A DNA stretch of 64,000 bases from Agarophyton chilense (taxonomy: Eukaryota > Rhodophyta > Florideophyceae > Gracilariales > Gracilariaceae). The notes under the pieces are model-generated. The model did no database searches and was not told the DNA's origin. It worked only from the letters and a program-made list of their open reading frames with translations. The translations under genes and the position numbers were made by a program. The DNA is taken from assembly GCA_030374765.1 (NCBI GenBank), contig JARGXX010000092.1:1860001-1924000 (forward strand), read 5' to 3'. This document shows, piece by piece, positions 60,905 to 64,000 of the stretch (the first letter of the stretch is position 1; each line of letters opens with the position of its first letter).

Positions 60905-61311
60905 TTCCCGTGTGGGTCCGGGGCGCAGATTCGCAACAGTTCGGCCATGCAGCAGGCGGTGAAGAGCCTAACGCAGTATTGGGGATGGGTAAGAAAGCGC
61001 TCGGTGGTGAGAGCGTCAGCCGGGGCGTGTAAATCGTCTTTGTCAGTGAAGCATCTCTCCGGAAATCTCTTGGAGTCCCTCGGCGTATTCTCAGCTGCAT
61101 CGACGAGGTTCAGGACTATCTGAAGACGCGCACGTAGCCAGCGCAGGCTGGCAAAAAGCTGCTCATCGGGGAGTTGGACGGTGCGATGTGCCCAAGAGGC
61201 GGTGAGCGCGACGCAGTCGGGCTGCTGTTGGTGCAGCGGGGACGCGGGGTCAGAAGCGAGTTGCGATAAGAGATTATTGTTTGAAGAAGAGAGCGGAGAG
61301 GGGGGTGGCAC
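60814..61311 (-). pseudogene. Pds5-like N-terminal fragment (cohesin-associated)
   Basis: 165 codons from an ATG at 61311. Residues about 45-135 carry a recognisable Pds5 N-terminal HEAT segment: a helix LFASLRWLRARLQIVLNLVD, a region FLTHPQYCVRLFTACCMAEL and LRICAPDPHG. This corresponds to the V-R-x-x-x-A-C-C-L-A-D-I-L-R-x-x-A-P-D motif. Pds5 binds cohesin and regulates sister-chromatid cohesion. Full Pds5 proteins have more than 1000 residues; here homology stops right after the APD motif. Either an intron or a truncation follows. Since no further HEAT repeats were seen downstream, I favour a truncated pseudogene. Confidence 0.5.
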
Positions 61312-61729
61312 TACTGTCGGGGGCGCTTCTGGTGGCGGCGACGTGATGTGCGGCTATTCTGTCAAAGTGGGCGCGCCGTTGCATGAAGTCGCGCACACAT
61401 CGCGCCGAGTGGCGGAGCGAAGTGCGGGGGAGACGGCACGGCGGGGTGGCATCGGTCACCGACGCGGCTGTGCTTGGGCGCGGCATGCCCCATGCGGCGG
61501 ATCCTGGCAGCTCGTCGGGGGGAATGAAGTCGAGGGGCGACGCCGAGCGGAATGCGTTAGGCGGAAACGGAGAGGGAGTGTGGGCAGAGCTGAATATAAG
61601 GGTTGTTATGCTCCTTAGAGGATACATACATGTGGTGCAGTGTGGTGGATACAGTGGCAGCGTGAGTTTTGGTGCGAGTTCCGCTTACACATGGCACGGG
61701 TTGCATCAAATGTATGAAATGAAAGAGCG

Positions 61730-62416
61730 ATGGGAAAAAGACGCGCTTTTGTGTCAGAAAAGGCTGCGGTAAGAAGGGAAAAGAAAAGGGCTCCCGAATT
61801 CGGCCCTGCACCACCCCCACTTTTATCGGATGCTCTCGTTTCACATCGTACCATTTCGCCACCGATCTCGGTTCCCCCATATAAGGAATCTATTCTTCGT
61901 CATGTTGTGCAGGAACCACCGCGATCGCAGCCACACATATATCATCCACACTCGCCCTCAGCCCATAGAACTATCTTTCCTGCCGGTACACGGGCTCCTG
62001 GAGCTTAATCGTCAAATGAGGCCAACCCCTCAGCCGCCCCACCACCACCGCCTTTCCCAGCCGTGATAGCGGAGGCCAAGACGAAAAATTTCATGGACAA
62101 TGTCGTGCTACAGTCGACCCAGGCATAACAGTTTGAAACGCAAGCCGTGCCCTCCATCATCCACCCTGTATTCCTGCCGCCAATGAGTTCTACCCACATT
62201 GAGAGCTCTGGTATTCAGCCAAATATGTCTCCTCCGCCATCACCACCGCGGCCTCTGCAGCGGAAACCAGATTTATGTGCTGGTGCCCGGACAGCAAGAA
62301 AAGACCCGTTTCCTACACCACCGCCTCCGGCTTTTCATCGCTCAGAGGAAGAAGAAGCGAACGTCGTCCAACCGGTTGACGAAGTTGGTGAGTCCAGCAC
62401 TGCCTGGCTAGTCTGA
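61730..62416 (+). pseudogene. Pro-rich hypothetical ORF with two in-frame stops
   Basis: A single frame of 229 codons from the ATG at 61730 to TGA at 62414-62416, interrupted only by TAA at 62006-62008 and 62126-62128. It has a basic start (MGKRRAFVSEKAAVRREKKR), many Pro residues, a short helix (VIAEAKTKNFMDNVVLQSTQ) and an acidic end. A TATAAG lies at about 61595-61600. Both TAA codons could derive from CAA (Gln), which fits C-to-T decay. Family unknown. Confidence 0.35.
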
Positions 62417-62771
62417 GAAACACTAGATGGATAATAACCAGCGATTTTTCGCTCTTCATTTCTGGTTTTCTTCATGCCCAAAAGCCTCCCATTCGTGGCA
62501 CCAGTCGTCTAAGATGTAAAGAAATGGTAAAACTGCGTAAATCAACCACAATTTTTACAGCTTGAACTTTGTAAACGCCTTTACTCTTCGGCGGACACTC
62601 ATTGCTATCAGAAACGCAGTGGTCCAAAAGCTTTGCGTTTCGTATTCATAAAGGCTCCTTATGTCCTTTCTCCTGAGATTTGCGCAGCCTATACCGTTCT
62701 CGTGCATTCCGATTATCTCGTTCTTTGTTTCTGGCTCTCTATTTTCTTGCTTTCTTCCTATTTATTTCCAG

Positions 62772-63054
62772 AAAAGAAGGGGTTGGTGAATCGCTCAAAT
62801 TACAAGAAGAATCATTAAAAAAGGGCTGGTACAACTCTCGTGCCTTCTCACTAAGAGCACTAGATGATAGAGCAGAGCCCGAAAAGTGTTCAGTACCGAT
62901 TAGAATCATATGCCGAGGCGGCGGTTCATTTTCATACCATATAAAGGTAACAGTCTCTGGCACAAGTGCCGAAATGACAAAGACGGATGGCCCCTCCAAA
63001 TTTCACATAAAAGTGCTATCAAGGCGATTAGACGTTGATCTTTGCGATGATTAA
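62772..63054 (+). CDS. Possible 3' exon of an unidentified gene
   Basis: A splice-acceptor-like CTTTCTTCCTATTTATTTCCAG ends at 62771. It is followed by an open frame to TAA at 63052-63054 (LQEESLKKGWYNSRAFSLRA; VPIRIICRGGGSFSYHIKVT; FHIKVLSRRLDVDLCDD). The beta-rich ending looks protein-like, but no upstream exon or family was identified. Confidence 0.3.
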
Positions 63055-63842
63055 GTGTTACCTTCCACATGAACAACTGATAATGCGGTTGGCAAGACTC
63101 CAGCTTTCGAAATCATGGTTTTCTCCATTCCTTTGTTTCTTTCACATGGGTTTTAAATTGTTAAACACGTAGTGTAGAGTTTTCGTCCTTCGGGGTCCTT
63201 CCCGGGAACATACATCTGAAGCAACTCATTAGAAGGTTGATTCCCACAAATGGCGTGAATTGGTTTTGTGCACTTAATGCAATTATGTGCGGCCTGATTT
63301 CCGATCATACCGTTTCCTACTCGACACGTATTCTTCTCTTTCTAAATGCAATAAAGGCTCATAACTTGAACTTAGATCTATATCGAACAGGGAACAGGTG
63401 TCATGAATTCCAGCCTATTCTTTCTTTCAGAGAAGCTTCACGATACAAAGCTTAGACACTGTCCGAAACATGCTAAAGTTTGAAATCAAAAATCGAGATC
63501 GAGATTACAGACCGAGCGTTTGGTATATATCAACGATTGTAGAATCACTGAGGCACCCGGCAAGCTTAGCCCTAACACGAGAAGAACATTGAGCCTTCAA
63601 GACACACAGCCGTATGCCGCTTCGTGCTTGCCAGAAATGTTAAACACAGCACTATAATCCCTTGAAGGTTAGTTACGGGGTGTTCGGGTGGCGAAGCAGA
63701 CTTGTTTTCGAAAAGGTCAAAGATTTCCCGAATATTTGCGTAACCATTTTCAAAACCGCCTAGTCCAATCAGAAACAAGTACTTACAATATCGCGTAACC
63801 GCGCGGCCCGAACAATGCACATCATGACTAAAGTGCCTTCTT

Positions 63843-64000
63843 TCATGAATGATCTGGACGAGTCCGCATATCTCCTTCGTTGGTCAGTGAAAACCAGGTT
63901 CCTTCATTCATCTTTCTCCATGCTTCTGACGTAATCGTGTCTTTTGCATCGTGCGGCTCTCTAATAATGCGAATGTAACGCAGCCTCGGGAGCAAATGTT
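63843..64000 (-). CDS. Partial C-terminal coding sequence at the window edge
   Basis: One minus-strand frame is open from the window end to TGA at 63843-63845 (RLRYIRIIREPHDAKDTITS; EAWRKMNEGTWFSLTNEGDM; RTRPDHS). The composition is protein-like. Its start lies beyond the window, so I cannot name it. Confidence 0.35.
   Translation of the reverse strand, partial: HLLPRLRYIRIIREPHDAKDTITSEAWRKMNEGTWFSLTNEGDMRTRPDHS

Overview
This window reads as nuclear DNA from a TE-rich eukaryote with compact, intron-poor genes, most probably a red alga of the Chondrus type. The organism call is an inference. It rests on a likely plastid-targeted leader, a protein O-mannosyltransferase, an APS kinase, a Cyc8/Ssn6 co-repressor, introns of about 80-90 nt, and heavy invasion by chromodomain Ty3/Gypsy elements.

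Layout. (1) 1-15.4 kb is a gene-dense, GC-rich island: a hypothetical plastid-type protein, an ankyrin-MYND protein, APS kinase, a two-exon PMT mannosyltransferase lacking the MIR domain, a secreted charged protein, and a 1452-residue Cyc8/Ssn6 TPR co-repressor. (2) 15.9-33.3 kb is a nested TE block. A piggyBac-like transposase relic (about 18.7-19.8 and 32.56-32.72 kb) is split by a Ty3/Gypsy element, here called LTR1-A (19821-32554), with a perfect 5-bp duplication GATGT. LTR1-A is in turn interrupted by a second Ty3/Gypsy chromovirus, LTR2-A (20207-30103, minus strand). (3) 34-41.1 kb is a second gene island: a beta-propeller protein, a plastid-like membrane protein and a GT8 glycosyltransferase resembling IPUT1. 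(4) 42.0-46.3 kb holds a pogo/DDE_1-type DNA transposon, itself interrupted by a possible solo LTR, then a Tc1/mariner element with doubled terminal repeats sitting in a 16-bp minisatellite. (5) 47.7-55.6 kb is a second copy of the LTR1 family (LTR1-B, minus strand) with gag, pol, integrase and chromodomain in decay. (6) 55.6-64 kb holds decayed or hard-to-place coding sequence, including a Pds5-like N-terminal fragment, a long degenerate charged ORF and a cluster of three adjacent hairpins.

The most novel signal is an accessory gene in the LTR elements. All three copies carry a gene on the strand opposite gag-pol, between the chromodomain end of pol and the 3' LTR. In LTR1-A it reads for 559 codons with no frameshift and only four in-frame stops. 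LTR1-B keeps its two ends around a large internal deletion. LTR2-A carries a distantly similar version. The two LTR families also share nearly the same primer-binding site. None of the retroelement genes is intact, so what is seen are fossils of a formerly coding arrangement.

All homology statements are from reading motifs by eye. No database search was possible.
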